Made by a program: the position numbers and the translations under genes. DNA of 64,000 nucleotides from Lacticaseibacillus suibinensis (lineage in GTDB: Bacteria > Bacillota > Bacilli > Lactobacillales > Lactobacillaceae): the NCBI RefSeq assembly GCF_003946175.1, contig NZ_RHOK01000006.1:1-64000 (forward strand). The letters run 5' to 3'. The notes beneath the pieces were generated by a model that searched no databases, was not told where the DNA came from, and saw nothing but the letters and a program-made list of their open reading frames with translations. Positions 1-8,149 of this stretch are shown here, in pieces. Within the stretch, counting starts at the first letter, position 1. Every line of letters begins with the position of its first letter.

Positions 1-364
1 AGTTGTTGGTAATGCTTGTGGGTGTTAGTCTGAGAGTGGGTCATGAAGATTCCTGCTTTCTTGTTTAGCTAGTACTAACAAGAATAGGTCTTCATGGCCT
101 TTTTGGTCTAGTCGTCAGGGTGTTGCACTTGAATTGTAAACTGGGGCTCGGAACTTACGGGCATTTATATCCGAATATGAACTTTGAGGCCGCCAAACGG
201 CTGAATGGTCTAGTCGAAATTTCGACCGCTAAATCAGACGTGGCGCAGGTTCAAAACAACGGTGTTACCGCTGGACTTGCGCCAGAAGTTGCACGATAGT
301 TGCACGAACGGGTTAGGCAGTCATCAAAACGTTGATATACCGGCGTTTAAAAGCCGATTTTGTC
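1..364. other. Gene-free left flank, possible end of a second element at the guaA site
   Basis: No open reading frame with a ribosome site is visible here. The stretch holds an inverted repeat at about 59-83 (TTCTTGTT / AACAAGAA), a 14-bp palindrome GTCGAAATTTCGAC near 213-226, and a tandem repeat GTTGCACGA at 288-296 and 299-307. That tandem repeat has the same geometry (9-bp unit, 2-bp spacer) as the repeats just inside both ends of the neighbouring element. I infer that this may be the terminal part of another integrated element, but the window ends too soon to be sure. Confidence 0.35.
288..307. repeat. Tandem 9-bp repeat, possible integrase arm site of a neighbouring element
   Basis: GTTGCACGA occurs twice with a 2-bp spacer (period 11). 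The geometry matches the TTTGGCAGG pairs at 437-456 and 10402-10421, but the sequence differs, as expected for the arm site of a different integrase. Confidence 0.4.
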
Positions 365-375
365 TATTCCCATTC
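365..375. other. att core, distal copy (integrase end)
   Basis: TATTCCCATTC, identical to the 11 bases at 10513-10523 that end guaA. It lies about 80 bp from the integrase stop codon. Confidence 0.75.
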
Positions 376-436
376 GAGGAAAGTTGGCCCTCATGAAACG
401 TTGCTACATCAGTGTTTAGAGGCTTCCACTTTCCAT

Positions 437-456
437 TTTGGCAGGGTTTTGGCAGG
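437..456. repeat. Tandem arm-type repeat, integrase end
   Basis: TTTGGCAGG twice with spacer GT, ending at the base next to the integrase stop codon. Nineteen of 20 bases match the pair at 10402-10421. Placement inside each end fits arm-type integrase binding sites. Confidence 0.65.
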
Positions 457-1659
457 CTAGTATTTTATTGACTGATTACCATTAAAATCGACGCCTGATT
501 CAGTCGCCGAATCAAATTTGATGTTGCCACTCATCTTCGCCGCAAGTTCCTCATCGCCACGGCTCCACAAGTGCGAATAATGCTTCAACGTGATCTCTGG
601 TGATGAGTGGCCTAATCGTTTCGATACATGTAACACATTCGCGTTAAATTCGTTGATCAAGTAACTCACATGTGAGTGCCGTAGACCTTTAGCTTGAATG
701 TCTACAACATCTGCCAGCTTCGCATAACGCGTGATCACTTTCATCACAGTTGAGCGGTACGTCGGCTTGCCCGTTGCACTCATCACAAAATTCTTCACGC
801 CATGTGCTTCTTGAACGGCCTGCCACTCTTTCAATACAGCGATCGTATCGTCATCAAGCGAAATGGTGCGCATACCCTCTACTGTCTTGGTATATGGTTT
901 GCGCGTCCAATCATTTTGGTTTCTCATATCAAGCGTATGATGAACGCGCATTTTCTTACTACCAAAATCAATATCGCTCCACCAGAGCGCCAAACCTTCG
1001 CTGACACGAATGCCGGTCATGTAATACACCCACAGCATGACGAAACACATATGCTCGTAGAAGTCCTCGCAATAGATTTTTGACAAGACTGCTTCAAACT
1101 CGTCCTTCGTCCAAAACGCGACGGCAGCTTTACCTTTAGGAATGGCCTTAGTTCGCTTTGAAATATTACTTGATAGAAAGTTGAGTGTCACCGCATAATC
1201 TAACGTTGTTCGCAGCATTGTGTACACCAGCGACGAGTAGGCTTGCGATAGCCCTGAATCATTAAGCAACCAGATACGGAACCGCTCACAGTCGCCAACT
1301 TCGATGTCACGTAACTTCATTTTACCGAAACGGTCAGTAAGAATCTTCATGGTTGATTGCCGAGAGTTCCACGTACTATCTTCAACAATCGAGCGATAAT
1401 ATGGCTTATAGGTCTGAGCCATGAACTCGTCATAGGTCAAATTATAGTTGATCAGCCCGTTTGAAAGTTGATACTCATGCTTGACGCGAATCAGCTCTTT
1501 GTGCGCGGCATAGGCGGTAGCAAACGGCTGACCTAACTGATCTTTACGGCTTTTACATTGAATGCGCTCGCCAGTTGCTTTATCTACCCCCAATTCAGTT
1601 TGATAGAAGAACTTTCCGTTGGCGTCCGAGTAGACACCGGTATATTTAGTTTTAGACAT
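457..1659 (-). CDS. int: Tyrosine recombinase / integrase of the element
   Basis: Site-specific recombinase of about 400 residues that would catalyse integration at, and excision from, the guaA 3' end. The N-terminus (starting MSKTKYTGVYSD) resembles an AP2-like arm-binding domain. A SAM-like core-binding domain follows, and the C-terminal catalytic domain shows the tyrosine recombinase signatures: an Arg in TGIRVSEGLAL, HSHVSYL (with GLRHSH as the Arg-x-x-His box), LGHSS, and the nucleophile Tyr in TLKHYSHLW. I chose ATG 1659 because GAGGAG lies just upstream inside the DUF3173 gene; a longer frame to 1725 has no comparable site. It overlaps the upstream gene by 8 bp, so the two are probably translated together. 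The gene ends directly at the arm repeats. Confidence 0.93.
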   Translation of the reverse strand: MSKTKYTGVYSDANGKFFYQTELGVDKATGERIQCKSRKDQLGQPFATAYAAHKELIRVKHEYQLSNGLINYNLTYDEFMAQTYKPYYRSIVEDSTWNSRQSTMKILTDRFGKMKLRDIEVGDCERFRIWLLNDSGLSQAYSSLVYTMLRTTLDYAVTLNFLSSNISKRTKAIPKGKAAVAFWTKDEFEAVLSKIYCEDFYEHMCFVMLWVYYMTGIRVSEGLALWWSDIDFGSKKMRVHHTLDMRNQNDWTRKPYTKTVEGMRTISLDDDTIAVLKEWQAVQEAHGVKNFVMSATGKPTYRSTVMKVITRYAKLADVVDIQAKGLRHSHVSYLINEFNANVLHVSKRLGHSSPEITLKHYSHLWSRGDEELAAKMSGNIKFDSATESGVDFNGNQSIKY

Positions 1660-1864
1660 GGTCTTGCTCCTCGTTTCCGAGTGAACAGCCAATGATTTCT
1701 TCGACAACGCTAAGCGGTACGTCACCTAGCCGACGATTACTGTAAAACGGGTAGCCTCTTTGCACCATGATGATCTTGGCTTGACGGATGATCATCATCG
1801 CGGTGTGTTCGCGGTAATGACCAAGCCGCATCAATTCGGCTTTATTGATTGTACTGTTTTTCAT
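1652..1864 (-). CDS. DUF3173-type small protein, probable excision/directionality partner
   Basis: A 70-residue protein starting MKNSTINKAELM, with the pattern ARIIRQAK / GYPFYSNRRLG / VPLSVVEEIIG that I recognise from DUF3173 proteins, which are almost always encoded beside integrases of Gram-positive integrative elements. The start at 1864 has GTGAGG upstream; the longer frame (to 1924) is not needed. The family looks like a small helix-turn-helix DNA-binding protein, so a role as recombination directionality factor is plausible but inferred. Its 3' end carries the ribosome site and overlaps the start of int. Confidence 0.8.
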   Translation of the reverse strand: MKNSTINKAELMRLGHYREHTAMMIIRQAKIIMVQRGYPFYSNRRLGDVPLSVVEEIIGCSLGNEEQDHV

Positions 1865-2037
1865 GGTTACCTCACTTGTAATGTTTTCCCTGCCTGTGAG
1901 ATAATCAATCCAGATAGGACCCATATCTTATCTGTGTGAGGTGACTACTTGCTTTGGACGGCGTAGTCGCCTTTTTGATTACCCACGATTTCTTATTATT
2001 GACGCACTGCCCTTTGCATACGAATGGCCGCACGATT

Positions 2038-2559
2038 CTAAAGCTTGTCCTCATTCTTCAACACATAATCAATTTTCTTGACGATCTCATCCAGTTTGTC
2101 TAACGGCAATCGGGTAATCTTGCCTGGGAACATCCGCACCTTGTTATCATCGTCTAGAATTGGCATCGCATCCTCATCGTAAAGTGGATGCGGCGCAAAG
2201 AAATTCATCACATGATCGACTTGGTAGGCAATCTTGTCTAGATCAGAAGCTGAGTAATGATCCATCAACGTGCCAATCTGGAAAATAGTTCTGATTCTCT
2301 CATCGTATGCGTCAATGCGATCTAAGATTACTGGCACATCATTCAAGGCCACTTCTTTTGGCGAACCAAACAACTCAACTGGTGTTGCATTAAACACCTT
2401 GGCAAATTTCTCAAGCGTCTCAAACGTTGGATAGCGCACACCGCGCTCAATGTTTGAGATGCTTTGTTTTTTTACACCAATCTTGTTCGCCAGATCCTCC
2501 TGCGACATATCGTACTGCTTTCGCAGACGCGCAATGTTACGGCCAAAATTTTCAATCAT
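2038..2559 (-). CDS. Xre-family repressor of the element
   Basis: 173-residue regulator. Residues 1-60 form a Cro/C1-type helix-turn-helix (LRKQYDMSQEDLANKIGVKKQSISNIE...). The C-terminal half has no recognisable peptidase motif and is probably for oligomerisation. ATG 2559 is preceded by GAGGTG; the nominal GTG at 2568 overlaps that site and is unlikely. The gene is divergent from the replication/mobilisation operon and is likely the switch for it; inverted repeats that could be operators lie at 2720-2759. It has its own promoter at 2601-2629. Confidence 0.88.
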   Translation of the reverse strand: MIENFGRNIARLRKQYDMSQEDLANKIGVKKQSISNIERGVRYPTFETLEKFAKVFNATPVELFGSPKEVALNDVPVILDRIDAYDERIRTIFQIGTLMDHYSASDLDKIAYQVDHVMNFFAPHPLYDEDAMPILDDDNKVRMFPGKITRLPLDKLDEIVKKIDYVLKNEDKL

Positions 2560-2600
2560 TCTAATCACCTCGTTTTTATTCGGGAAGTCCCCGTAAGCAC

Positions 2601-2629
2601 ATCATAAATGGAGTTGTTTGTAAAGTCAA
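2601..2629 (-). promoter_or_regulatory. Promoter of the xre repressor gene
   Basis: Minus-strand TTGACT, 17-bp spacer, TATGAT. The -10 ends about 40 bp before the ATG at 2559. Confidence 0.7.
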
Positions 2630-2674
2630 TATGGATAGTCCACAAAGTTACCAAATAGTTCAAATTGTTTTTAA

Positions 2675-2703
2675 TTGACATCTATACTTAAATGGATTAT
2701 TCT
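2675..2703 (+). promoter_or_regulatory. Rightward promoter of the rep operon
   Basis: TTGACA, 17-bp spacer, TATTCT. It is back to back with the xre promoter and followed by an inverted repeat at 2720-2759 (TAGTTTTC/GAAAACTA arms with an inner AGTTC/GAACT pair) that could be an operator. Confidence 0.7.
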
Positions 2704-2778
2704 GTGTTTACGAACTCAATAGTTTTCACATGAGTTCTAATTGAACTACTAGAAAACTAAAAAGGAAGGTGAATACGA

Positions 2779-2814
2779 ATGCTAGATGTATTTCAAGAGT
2801 CGCTCTCAATATAA
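2779..2814 (+). CDS. Putative 11-residue leader peptide upstream of rep
   Basis: A short frame MLDVFQESLSI with a good ribosome site (GGAAGGTG) 9 bases before the ATG. It sits between the rightward promoter and the hairpin run. Its shape is that of a leader peptide; there is no further evidence that it is translated. Confidence 0.35.
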   Translation: MLDVFQESLSI

Positions 2815-2831
2815 CTCTGAGTAGTATGCCC

Positions 2832-3011
2832 CGGTCGGCACGGCCAGCGGCATAAGTGCCGGCCGAGGGCAAATCACAATTCAGGGTGCCTTTCTAATAG
2901 CACCCTGTAAGGAAACAAATAAATGCGCAAATTAACCTGCGCATAAGCATCAATACCGTGTTGTATCAGATTTTCACGACAATGTTAAAAGTTGCAACTA
3001 GTCGCAACTTT
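2832..3011 (+). other. Run of four hairpins before rep, candidate oriT or replication origin
   Basis: Four inverted repeats in a row: CGGTCGGCAC/GTGCCGGCCG (2832-2865), CAGGGTGC/GCACCCTG (2882-2907), ATGCGCA/TGCGCAT (2923-2944) and AAAGTTGC/GCAACTTT (2988-3011). The last ends directly before the ribosome site of the Rep_trans gene. NicK/MobT-type relaxases of Gram-positive elements act at hairpin-rich sites close to their own gene. The role here is inferred from position. Confidence 0.4.
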
Positions 3012-3017
3012 AAGGAG

Positions 3018-4127
3018 GTGAACAATATAGTTACATCGCAACCCACTACGCAAAACGTACTCGGCAAAGTCGACTGGTTACAAATCATCTTCGTAAATGT
3101 ACAATGGCAAACCATCTTCTCTGACGTCTTGTTGATCACACCTGACTGTGTCACCAGTGAAGCCGGTTCGTTAAAGCACGAAGAGTATGACATTGTTTAC
3201 GCTTGCGGATCAATCCGCTACTACACAACCGAAGACCACGGCACACGCGGTACTCTAGTCATGAGCGGCCAAGCCTGTACCATGTATGAATGGGGTATGT
3301 TGGCAGCCGATACCCAACAGAACGTTTTCCAAGAACTTGCCTTACGGATTATCGAGCTGGCAACCAACCACGCCGCCACGTTTGAAATCAGTCGCCTCGA
3401 TCTGGCGCTAGATGATTATAATACCAAGCCATTCTTTGGCATTGATACCATCATCGGCAAGGTACGCCGTAAGCAGTTCTTATCCAAGGGTCGTTCCGCA
3501 CAACTAATTGATAGTGAGTTCGACAAGCGTACTCGATCTAAGACCCAACAAATCGGGTCTCGTGGCTCCGACTGCATATTCCGGTTCTATGAGAAAGCTA
3601 AGGAATTGGCGCATAGTCTCTCTGGCGTTGACCGCGAAAAAATGCTGGACGAAGCACCACAAATTCGGCTTGAGGCAGAAACTCGACACGATACTGCCAA
3701 AAGCCTGCTAATGGTAATCGCGTACATGACCCAAGAGCAAACGCTAAGTAATCTCATTCGCGGTTTTGTCAAAACCGAACTGAACTTCTACACATCAACT
3801 GACTACACAACCGTCGCCCGCTGGTGGATAAACTTTCTCAAGCCTTGTTTTGTACCGACGATTCGTCGGCAAAAACCACGAACAGATTTTGACAAATCAA
3901 TGTACTGGTTTGAGCACCAAGGCGGTTTTGCAATCACCCAAGCACTATACTTCTTGGTCAGCCACCAAATGATTGTTCCACCTACACTGCTAGCGGAGGA
4001 TCCAGAATATCTGTGGAACTCAGAGCTTGCCAACAAGTTGATTGATTTTGTGATCATCAATGACCGGCCAGACTTGGTTCCATTGATCCAAAGACGCATC
4101 AAAAAACCGCTCACTCCTGAACAGTGA
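3018..4127 (+). CDS. Rep_trans-family replication initiator / MobT-type relaxase
   Basis: About 370 residues. Recognisable features are the ISRLDLALDDYN segment (acidic metal-binding region) and SRGSDCIFRFYEKAKE with the Arg-rich, Tyr-containing stretch typical of replication initiation factors and of NicK of ICEBs1 / Orf20 of Tn916. It would nick the element DNA at a nearby origin to start rolling-circle replication or transfer. The start is uncertain: the only strong ribosome site (TAAGGAGG, 3012-3018) overlaps the in-frame GTG at 3018 and lies 8 bp from an in-frame ATA at 3027, while GTG 2958 and ATG 2982 lie upstream of a hairpin and lack good sites. No helicase or coupling protein follows, so it depends on helpers for transfer. 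Confidence 0.8.
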   Translation: MNNIVTSQPTTQNVLGKVDWLQIIFVNVQWQTIFSDVLLITPDCVTSEAGSLKHEEYDIVYACGSIRYYTTEDHGTRGTLVMSGQACTMYEWGMLAADTQQNVFQELALRIIELATNHAATFEISRLDLALDDYNTKPFFGIDTIIGKVRRKQFLSKGRSAQLIDSEFDKRTRSKTQQIGSRGSDCIFRFYEKAKELAHSLSGVDREKMLDEAPQIRLEAETRHDTAKSLLMVIAYMTQEQTLSNLIRGFVKTELNFYTSTDYTTVARWWINFLKPCFVPTIRRQKPRTDFDKSMYWFEHQGGFAITQALYFLVSHQMIVPPTLLAEDPEYLWNSELANKLIDFVIINDRPDLVPLIQRRIKKPLTPEQ

Positions 4128-4184
4128 ACGGCTTAGGAAAATACCCAATAACAAGTATACTCAACTTCGAAAGGAAATTACACT

Positions 4185-4571
4185 ATGGCTAAAATGTTAA
4201 GCATGCGCGATTTCGACTACTCCAAGATCGGCAACATCTTTGAACTAGACGAAGTCACCCCTAAAATGGCTACGGAAGAACGCCTTGATGATTCTGGCAA
4301 CAAAATCATGGGCAATGATGGTACACCGCGAAAATTCAACACTGATGAAATTGTCGGCTATAAGTATTCCGTCACGATTCTGGAAGGTGAACATCGTAAG
4401 AAGTCCACTCAGATCACCGTTTCTGGTCTCGATTGTCCAATCAACAACGCGGAAATCATGAAACGTGACAGCGTGAAATGCCGCTTTACCGGTTTAGAAC
4501 CGAGCATGGTCGGCAACCCAATCTACTACAAGGCCGAAAAGATTGAATTAGTGGCCCCACAGGCCAAATAA
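4185..4571 (+). CDS. Small accessory protein of the element, unknown function
   Basis: A 128-residue acidic protein that begins MAKMLSMRDFDYSKIG, follows the Rep_trans gene by 57 bp and has the ribosome site AAAGGAAA. No membrane segment, signal peptide or catalytic motif is visible. The sequence is mainly beta-like with charged turns (EGEHRKKSTQITVSG). Proteins of this size commonly follow Rep genes in integrative elements and plasmids, so a single-strand binding or replication accessory role is conceivable, but I do not recognise the family. A strong terminator follows. Confidence 0.75.
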   Translation: MAKMLSMRDFDYSKIGNIFELDEVTPKMATEERLDDSGNKIMGNDGTPRKFNTDEIVGYKYSVTILEGEHRKKSTQITVSGLDCPINNAEIMKRDSVKCRFTGLEPSMVGNPIYYKAEKIELVAPQAK

Positions 4572-4581
4572 AAACACTCTG

Positions 4582-4613
4582 GGCTACCCAATCTAAACGG
4601 GTAGTCCTTTTTC
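4582..4613 (+). terminator. Terminator of the rep operon
   Basis: GGGCTACCC / GGGTAGTCC stem followed by TTTTT. Confidence 0.8.
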
Positions 4614-4621
4614 TCGAAATT

Positions 4622-7387
4622 CTACTTGGTCAGTTGCCGATAACGTTCAAACAGCATGGCGACCGTATCACTCTCGGTGGTGCCTTTAATTGTCAGCCCA
4701 TATGCCCGCATAACGGCTCGATCGTTATCTTGGTGTGCCTTGCGCAGTTCAGGAACCGTCGCCAACGGATCATAAAGATCAGCTAAGCTACTATCTGGAT
4801 AGAGCTTACGGGCATCCAGAATTCCTTGGGCGGTTTGTTCAATTTGCGTCTTTTGCTTGTCATCAACTTCCGGCCACGGGAAATTTGCATAGACGGTTGG
4901 CGAGTAACTGTAATCGCTCTTCATCCTACCAGCAACCGCACGCATCCACGCCATATGCACATTAGAAGTCATCACGCCGAACATATACAGGCTGGCATTC
5001 GGAACGAGATACAGCTTGTTGCTGGCAATAATATCTGGTGGCATCCACCCCATCGGCACATAACGGCGGTTTTCGCTCGAAACCTCGGGGACCGCTAGAT
5101 AGTTTGAATCCGGTTGACGAATTTCAGTGAATAACATGGGCATTTCCGCCAATGCCTTAACTGACGGCGTAGGGCTCTTCAATCTTGCTTCGGTGACGGC
5201 CGCTAATCGTTCCATGATCGGTGGAACAGAGCGAAACTGACTTGGTGAGACACCCTTTAACCAAATGCAGTAACGCTCAACATTATTGATAAAGTCTCTG
5301 GAGCCAACATAACGTCGAATATAACTTTCAGTTTGCGGGTACTGCTTAATTAACGCCGCTCGTTCCGCTGGAGAAAGAATCAAGTTACCACCATCAACTG
5401 GTTTACTACCCTGCGACATCATTGGAAATTGAGAACCAGACACACTAATCTTTCGCCGAGGTTGTGGGTAAACATTCGCTCCCTCGGTAAGATACGCATT
5501 GATGTGATCAACCAGCTTCATCTGGCCGCCTTCAAACAGACGCTTATTTCCCTTGCGTGGGTAGCCGGTGAACCCAATGATGACCACATGAACTTGCGCT
5601 TTTTCCTTGGCTTCACTGCTCCAGCGGAATGTCCGGTACGCGAATTGAATCTCGATCCCTTTTTCGAATAGCTTTGGCCAAAGTGTTGGGGCTTGCTCAC
5701 CTTGGGTGATCGAGTTAGTCGAAACAAAGGCGACTTCGGTCGTTTTACCTTGAATGAAGTCTGCCGCTTTGTTGTACCACGCCGCGACATAATCCAGCTT
5801 GCCGTACTTGCTAAAATCATGGAAGGCAATATCCATATCTGCAGCTTGCGCACGTGTCCGCTTCTCGTGACCATAAAATGGTGGATTGCCAATGATATAA
5901 GTAATCCGTTCACCGCCAACTACCGTTTCCCAATCGAGACGGATGGCATTGCCTTCTGTGATGTTGGTATATGTCTTCAGGGGTAAGAAGTCCATATTCG
6001 CGTAGACAATCGCCGCCGTTTCTTCCATCATCTGCGATTCAGCGATCCACAACGCTGTCTTGCCGACGGACACCGCAAAGTCATTGATTTCAATACCATA
6101 AAACTGTTGAATGGACACCTTGATCAAATCGTCATCAACTGCCAACATACTTTCATTCCCGTAAATCAAGCTGATAACCTGGTTTTCGAGCTTCCGCAAT
6201 GACAAATAGGTTTCAGTCAGAAAGTTACCTGACCCACACGCTGGATCAAAGAAACGCAACTTACCGAGCCGGGCTTGAAAATCTGTCGCGCGTTGAATCA
6301 TGGTCTTACGTTGCTTAATTTGCTTGATTTCAGTCAGCTCATCTCGGAGACCGTCTAGGAACATTGGATCAATGACTTTATGAATATTGGCAATCGAGGT
6401 ATAGTGCATGCCACCTTCACGTCGCGTGTCTGGGTTCAAGGTACTCTCAAACACCGCACCAAAAATTGTTGGGCTGATCTCAGACCAGTCAAACTCCTTG
6501 CTGGCTTGATCTAGAATCAAAGCGCGCAACGAATCGGTGAATTGTGGAATCTCAACTTCCTCATTAGCAAACATTCCGCCATTCACATACGGAAACTCAG
6601 CCAACTTTTCTTCCAGATATGGGTCGCGTTTATCGATTGGCGTATCCAGCACACGAAACAGGTCTATCAAGGCCGTGCGCAGATGCCGCGTCTCAAATTC
6701 ATTGAGATAGTCGTGAAACATACCATGACGGCCAAACATGCCAGCATCTTCAGCGTACAAGCAAAACACTAGACGCACCGACAACTCGTTGATACTACGC
6801 TGACTGCTGGCATTAGTAGGATCGCGATATTGCGTGAAAAGTTCATCGTAAATCTTGCCGACCAACTCACCAGCTTGCATTGAAACTTCCATCTCTTTAT
6901 CGAGATGTGGGTTCAACTGATCAACGATAAAGTCCAGACGGTAATACTCGGTCGGTAAGTCCTTAAGCTGGATCACTGCCGGCTCGCCATTAGGTTGCTC
7001 CATATCATACACGAAGAACTGGGTGAAGTTGCTCGTGATAATCCAGCGCGGCCGCTTAGAGTACGGTAAATTGGCGGAGTATCGTTTTGCTTGCTCAAAC
7101 GGAGACAGCAAACTGCCGTCAGATTGCCGTATGCCATCAAACAAGCTCTTATTTCGGCCTTTCTGTTCAATCAACACCTTGGTTGTGTCAATGAAACCGT
7201 CAATAAAGCTGGTGTGATCCAGCATTACTCGGTCTTCAAAACTGATGTACTCGCCAGGATTAGGAATATCATAGACAGTCTCCAGCAAGTCCAACCAGAA
7301 GGTCTGACTATCCTGTCGTTCATTACCACGATCTTGCCAACGCTTGGTAAAAGCCGTAGCAGCTCGTTTTTGATCTGCTTCCTTCAT
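4622..7387 (-). CDS. MmeI-like single-chain type IIG/IIL restriction-modification enzyme
   Basis: 921 residues, the size of MmeI, with endonuclease, adenine-N6 methyltransferase and specificity functions in one chain. Visible parts: an N-terminal PD-(D/E)XK nuclease with D63 and E74-Q-K76 (FIDTTKVLIEQKG); a helical spacer; methyltransferase motif I FFDPACGSGNFL at about 379-390; the catalytic NPPF at 501-504; and a C-terminal target-recognition region (about 610-850) ending with a helical domain. The family cleaves about 20 bp from an asymmetric site and methylates one strand. All key motifs are present, so the enzyme looks intact and would restrict unmethylated phage or plasmid DNA. ATG 7387 is preceded by GAGG. 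The gene stands alone, opposite to rep. Confidence 0.9.
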   Translation of the reverse strand: MKEADQKRAATAFTKRWQDRGNERQDSQTFWLDLLETVYDIPNPGEYISFEDRVMLDHTSFIDGFIDTTKVLIEQKGRNKSLFDGIRQSDGSLLSPFEQAKRYSANLPYSKRPRWIITSNFTQFFVYDMEQPNGEPAVIQLKDLPTEYYRLDFIVDQLNPHLDKEMEVSMQAGELVGKIYDELFTQYRDPTNASSQRSINELSVRLVFCLYAEDAGMFGRHGMFHDYLNEFETRHLRTALIDLFRVLDTPIDKRDPYLEEKLAEFPYVNGGMFANEEVEIPQFTDSLRALILDQASKEFDWSEISPTIFGAVFESTLNPDTRREGGMHYTSIANIHKVIDPMFLDGLRDELTEIKQIKQRKTMIQRATDFQARLGKLRFFDPACGSGNFLTETYLSLRKLENQVISLIYGNESMLAVDDDLIKVSIQQFYGIEINDFAVSVGKTALWIAESQMMEETAAIVYANMDFLPLKTYTNITEGNAIRLDWETVVGGERITYIIGNPPFYGHEKRTRAQAADMDIAFHDFSKYGKLDYVAAWYNKAADFIQGKTTEVAFVSTNSITQGEQAPTLWPKLFEKGIEIQFAYRTFRWSSEAKEKAQVHVVIIGFTGYPRKGNKRLFEGGQMKLVDHINAYLTEGANVYPQPRRKISVSGSQFPMMSQGSKPVDGGNLILSPAERAALIKQYPQTESYIRRYVGSRDFINNVERYCIWLKGVSPSQFRSVPPIMERLAAVTEARLKSPTPSVKALAEMPMLFTEIRQPDSNYLAVPEVSSENRRYVPMGWMPPDIIASNKLYLVPNASLYMFGVMTSNVHMAWMRAVAGRMKSDYSYSPTVYANFPWPEVDDKQKTQIEQTAQGILDARKLYPDSSLADLYDPLATVPELRKAHQDNDRAVMRAYGLTIKGTTESDTVAMLFERYRQLTK

Positions 7388-7446
7388 GAAACAGCCTCGA
7401 TTCGTCAGTATTATGTTTCAAGTATCACGCATCAATCATATAAAGA

Positions 7447-7482
7447 AAAGCGCCAGTCTCGAAGTTCCGAAAACTGACGCTC
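7447..7482 (-). terminator. Terminator of the higBA-type operon
   Basis: Minus-strand stem AGCGTCAGT / ACTGGCGCT with an inner CGGAACTTCG-like loop, followed by TTTTCTTT. Confidence 0.6.
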
Positions 7483-7509
7483 ACAAACATTAGGACACAT
7501 CTCTATATT

Positions 7510-7788
7510 TTAAGTGAATTCAACTTTGAGCTTTTTTCCCAGTGCAAAGGCAATCTTGCTCATGGTATCGAAGCTAGTATTCTGGCCATGTTCAATTCTT
7601 GCAATCGTTGACTGCGGCACATCTGCACGCTCTGCCAGTTCCCGTTGGGTCAAGCCAGCACGTTCACGCTCGTTCATCAACGCCACCGCACTCTCAAGTT
7701 TAGCAGATTCGGCATCAAAGCCTGCCTTGAATTCAGGGTCTTTAAGTTGTTCAGCGAGATAATCGTCAAAAAGAATGTTCTTTGCCAT
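7510..7788 (-). CDS. HigA-like antitoxin, Xre family
   Basis: 92 residues starting MAKNILFDDYLAEQL. The C-terminal half is a helix-turn-helix (LTQRELAERADVPQSTIARIEHG). It would neutralise the toxin encoded immediately upstream and repress the operon. The ATG at 7788 lies one base after the toxin stop codon, and its ribosome site GGAGGT lies within the last toxin codons, so translation is coupled. Toxin-first order is typical of HigBA systems. Confidence 0.88.
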   Translation of the reverse strand: MAKNILFDDYLAEQLKDPEFKAGFDAESAKLESAVALMNERERAGLTQRELAERADVPQSTIARIEHGQNTSFDTMSKIAFALGKKLKVEFT

Positions 7789-7789
7789 G

Positions 7790-8149
7790 TTACTTACCTC
7801 CCAAATTATCGTAGTATTCTGTCCTGAGTTCTTTGGCATGATTAAGTTCAGACACCGGCGTCTTCTGGGTCTTCTTCGTGAAGCCATGCGTAATCACATA
7901 ATGCGGACCTTCAACGTGGAAGTACAAGCCGCGCTGGATATTAGATCCCGTTGTCCGAAGCTCAAAGATGCCATCTGAGATTTTTCTGATCCACATTTGG
8001 CGCGCCGCCACCTGCAAACCGAATTTCTGTGTCTTAGCAATAACGGTGACCAGCTTCTGCTTTTCCACCGGTTTCAAACTATCTAAGAATTCTTGGAATT
8101 CATTGTGTCCACTGGGACGCGTGTAAAACTCGAACTTAGGATTTTCCAT
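7790..8149 (-). CDS. HigB/RelE-superfamily toxin (Gp49/DUF891-like)
   Basis: 119 residues starting MENPKFEFYTRPSG. The pattern (EFQEFLDSL..., then IRKISDGIFELRTTGSNIQRGLYFHVEG..., then ITHGFTKKTQKTPVSEL) is that of phage Gp49/HigB-type RelE-fold mRNA interferases, which cut mRNA on the ribosome. The longer frame to 8212 is not supported: a promoter TTGATA-17-TATACT ends six bases before ATG 8149, so the transcript would begin at or near the start codon. The pair lies between the restriction enzyme and the DUF6414/AAA pair and probably helps keep the element. Confidence 0.85.
   Translation of the reverse strand: MENPKFEFYTRPSGHNEFQEFLDSLKPVEKQKLVTVIAKTQKFGLQVAARQMWIRKISDGIFELRTTGSNIQRGLYFHVEGPHYVITHGFTKKTQKTPVSELNHAKELRTEYYDNLGGK

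Larger units (their letters stand above)
2560..2957. other. Divergent control region between xre and the rep operon
   Basis: This gene-poor stretch holds the xre promoter (2601-2629, minus), a rightward promoter (2675-2703), an inverted repeat 2720-2759, an 11-codon leader frame (2779-2814) and three hairpins (2832-2865, 2882-2907, 2923-2944). A fourth lies at 2988-3011. This is where an origin of transfer or replication would be expected for a Rep_trans element. Confidence 0.6.

Noticed and set aside
2958-3017. Twenty extra N-terminal codons of the Rep_trans protein
   Set aside because: They read through the hairpin 2988-3011 and the ribosome site; codon use is poor. I kept the start at 3018 with low certainty.
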